DNA from: Variovorax sp. Root473 | Lineage (GTDB): Bacteria > Pseudomonadota > Gammaproteobacteria > Burkholderiales > Burkholderiaceae_C | Assembly (NCBI RefSeq): GCF_001426505.1 | Contig: NZ_LMEV01000002.1 | Span: forward strand, 217,185 to 281,184 | Length of the DNA stretch: 64,000 bases | Direction of reading: 5' to 3' | Shown: one piece after another, positions 62,819-64,000 of the stretch | Numbering within the stretch: position 1 is the first letter of the stretch | How the letters are laid out: each line of letters opens with the position of its first letter | Position numbers and translations under genes: made by a program | Notes under the pieces: generated by a model | The model's input: the letters and a program-made list of their open reading frames with translations, nothing else | The model's database searches: none | Told to the model about the DNA's origin: nothing

Positions 62819-64000
62819 TTAGAAAGCGTGACGGATACCGAAGTCGTAGCCGGTCGAGTTCTTCGGGGTGAAGCCACCCGTGGTCACGAAAGCCGGGCCG
62901 CCGACGGTCAGAGCTGCACCGTTCTTGTTGCTCACGCGAGCAACGGTAGCGTACAGAGCCGTGCGCTTCGACAGGTTGTGCACGTAGCCGATAGCCAGCT
63001 TGTTGGCCTTCGGGTCACGAATACGCGGCTCGAAGAACGACTCAGGCTGGTTCAGGTCGTACTTGACAGCCGAGTACGAAGCGCGGATCAGGCCAGCACC
63101 GACCGGCACGGTCACGCCGAGCAGGTAACCGGTCAGGTCCGTGTCAGCACGGCCGCCAGCGAACGGGGTGACTTCGTAGTCACGCTTGTTCTTGGCGCGC
63201 GACACTTCACCGAACAGCTTCACGGGACCGAAGTCGTACGAAGCGCCCAGGTTCAGCGTGTTGACCTTGTCGGTCGTGCCAGGGTAGAAGTTGTCACCCA
63301 CGGTGCTGCTGCCGTAAGCCAGAGCAACGTCCAGGGGGCCGTTGGCGTAGCCGAAGCGGCCGCCGACGTAACGACCTTGACGCTGGCTGTTAGCCACATC
63401 AGGCGTTGCCAGGCCAGGGCTGTACTTGGTCTTCTCAGCGAAGCCGTACATCACTTGACCGTAGAAACCACCCAGGTTCGGCGGCAGGAAGTAGCCGATC
63501 GTGTTGCTGGCGCGAACGTAGTTGCTGGAACCGACGTTGGTGAACGGAGCGGTCGAAGCAGCGGGGGTGCCGAAGGCACCGAACGAGCCATTGGCCGTCG
63601 AGATCAGGTTGGTGCCAACGCCGTTGGTGCCGAACGGATCGAACACGGTGTCGTTCCAGAACGTCGGGGTGTAGTCACGACCCAGGCGGATTTCACCGAA
63701 ACCACCCGACAGGCTCACGGTCGAACGACGTGCGAACGTAGCGATGCCTTCTTGGCCGTTGTCGTTGCTGATCGGAGCTTCGAGCCAGAAGCTGGCTGCC
63801 AGGCCACCACCGAGGTCTTCCGTACCACGGAAGCCCAGACGGCTGGAGTTGTAACCCGAGTTAGCCAGATCGCGACGGCTTGCCTTGACGCTGCCCTTGT
63901 TCAGGTAGAACGGGTCGGCGAACGTAGCGCCGCGCAGGTCACGCGAGGTGGACGAGTAGCCGCTGATCGACGCGTCGACCACACCAAACAGAGTGACGGA
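62819..64000 (-). CDS. Gram-negative porin, N-terminally truncated by window edge
   Basis: At least 393 residues of a general porin of the beta-proteobacterial type. The frame enters the window with SVTLFGVVDASISGY, the usual first strand just after the signal peptide, so only the signal and few residues are missing. Strand-like repeats include SSRLGFRGTEDLGGGLAASF, RRSTVSLSGGFGEIRLGRDY and a C-terminal STGYDFGIRHAF ending in Phe, the BAM signal. It forms trimeric outer-membrane channels. Codon use is less GC-rich than neighbours, as for a highly expressed gene. Confidence 0.95.
   Translation of the reverse strand, partial: SVTLFGVVDASISGYSSTSRDLRGATFADPFYLNKGSVKASRRDLANSGYNSSRLGFRGTEDLGGGLAASFWLEAPISNDNGQEGIATFARRSTVSLSGGFGEIRLGRDYTPTFWNDTVFDPFGTNGVGTNLISTANGSFGAFGTPAASTAPFTNVGSSNYVRASNTIGYFLPPNLGGFYGQVMYGFAEKTKYSPGLATPDVANSQRQGRYVGGRFGYANGPLDVALAYGSSTVGDNFYPGTTDKVNTLNLGASYDFGPVKLFGEVSRAKNKRDYEVTPFAGGRADTDLTGYLLGVTVPVGAGLIRASYSAVKYDLNQPESFFEPRIRDPKANKLAIGYVHNLSKRTALYATVARVSNKNGAALTVGGPAFVTTGGFTPKNSTGYDFGIRHAF

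Overview
The window is high-GC, densely coded bacterial DNA. The gene complement (four Bug/TctC-type periplasmic binding proteins without TctA/TctB partners, a CIRCE-controlled groESL, a Gram-negative porin, many LysR regulators, ABC importers for aromatics, polyols and peptides) suggests a beta-proteobacterium, most likely Comamonadaceae and Variovorax-like. This is an inference from gene content and style, not a database match. No rRNA, tRNA, CRISPR array or phage module was seen.

Layout. (1) 1-13825: two acyl-CoA catabolic gene sets on the plus strand. The first has a Bug protein (cut by the window edge), an enoyl-CoA hydratase/isomerase, an IVD-type acyl-CoA dehydrogenase, a biotin-carrying acyl-CoA carboxylase alpha subunit, an AtuA-like protein and a second Bug protein. 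The second, divergent from a LysR gene, has a CoA-transferase, a hydratase, an acyl-CoA dehydrogenase, a second CoA-transferase and a thiolase. (2) 13868-14138: a decayed IS3-family remnant. (3) 14159-26466: a twelve-gene minus-strand run, with its probable LysR regulator upstream (26624-27574). It encodes two-subunit hydroquinone 1,2-dioxygenase, a semialdehyde dehydrogenase, maleylacetate reductase, a complete Liv-type ABC importer, a cytoplasmic sulfatase, a Bug protein and an intradiol (hydroxyquinol-type) dioxygenase. Both ring-cleavage branches would meet at maleylacetate. The sulfatase inside this run suggests uptake and cleavage of an aromatic sulfate ester, which is the most interesting hypothesis here.

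(4) 27688-30111: an IS481-like fragment, then groES-groEL with a CIRCE operator and a sigma32/sigma70-like promoter. (5) 30127-40663: a polyol (mannitol/sorbitol/arabitol) operon on the minus strand with an ABC importer, polyol dehydrogenase, SDR, aldolase-like protein, fructokinase, AraC regulator and xylulokinase. (6) 40840-43964: LysR, Bug and a PdxA-like dehydrogenase. (7) 44018-54504: a DUF805 protein, tal-pgi, a lipocalin, a HAD phosphatase, a Fbp-type ABC importer and zwf. Fructose 6-phosphate from the polyol operon could pass through Pgi and Zwf. (8) 54533-62634: a Tat-exported LigB-like dioxygenase and a dipeptide-type ABC operon with an embedded M20 amidohydrolase. (9) 62819-64000: a porin cut by the right edge.

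Several operons carry strong hairpins next to genes for solute-binding proteins, probably tuning the excess of binding protein over permease.
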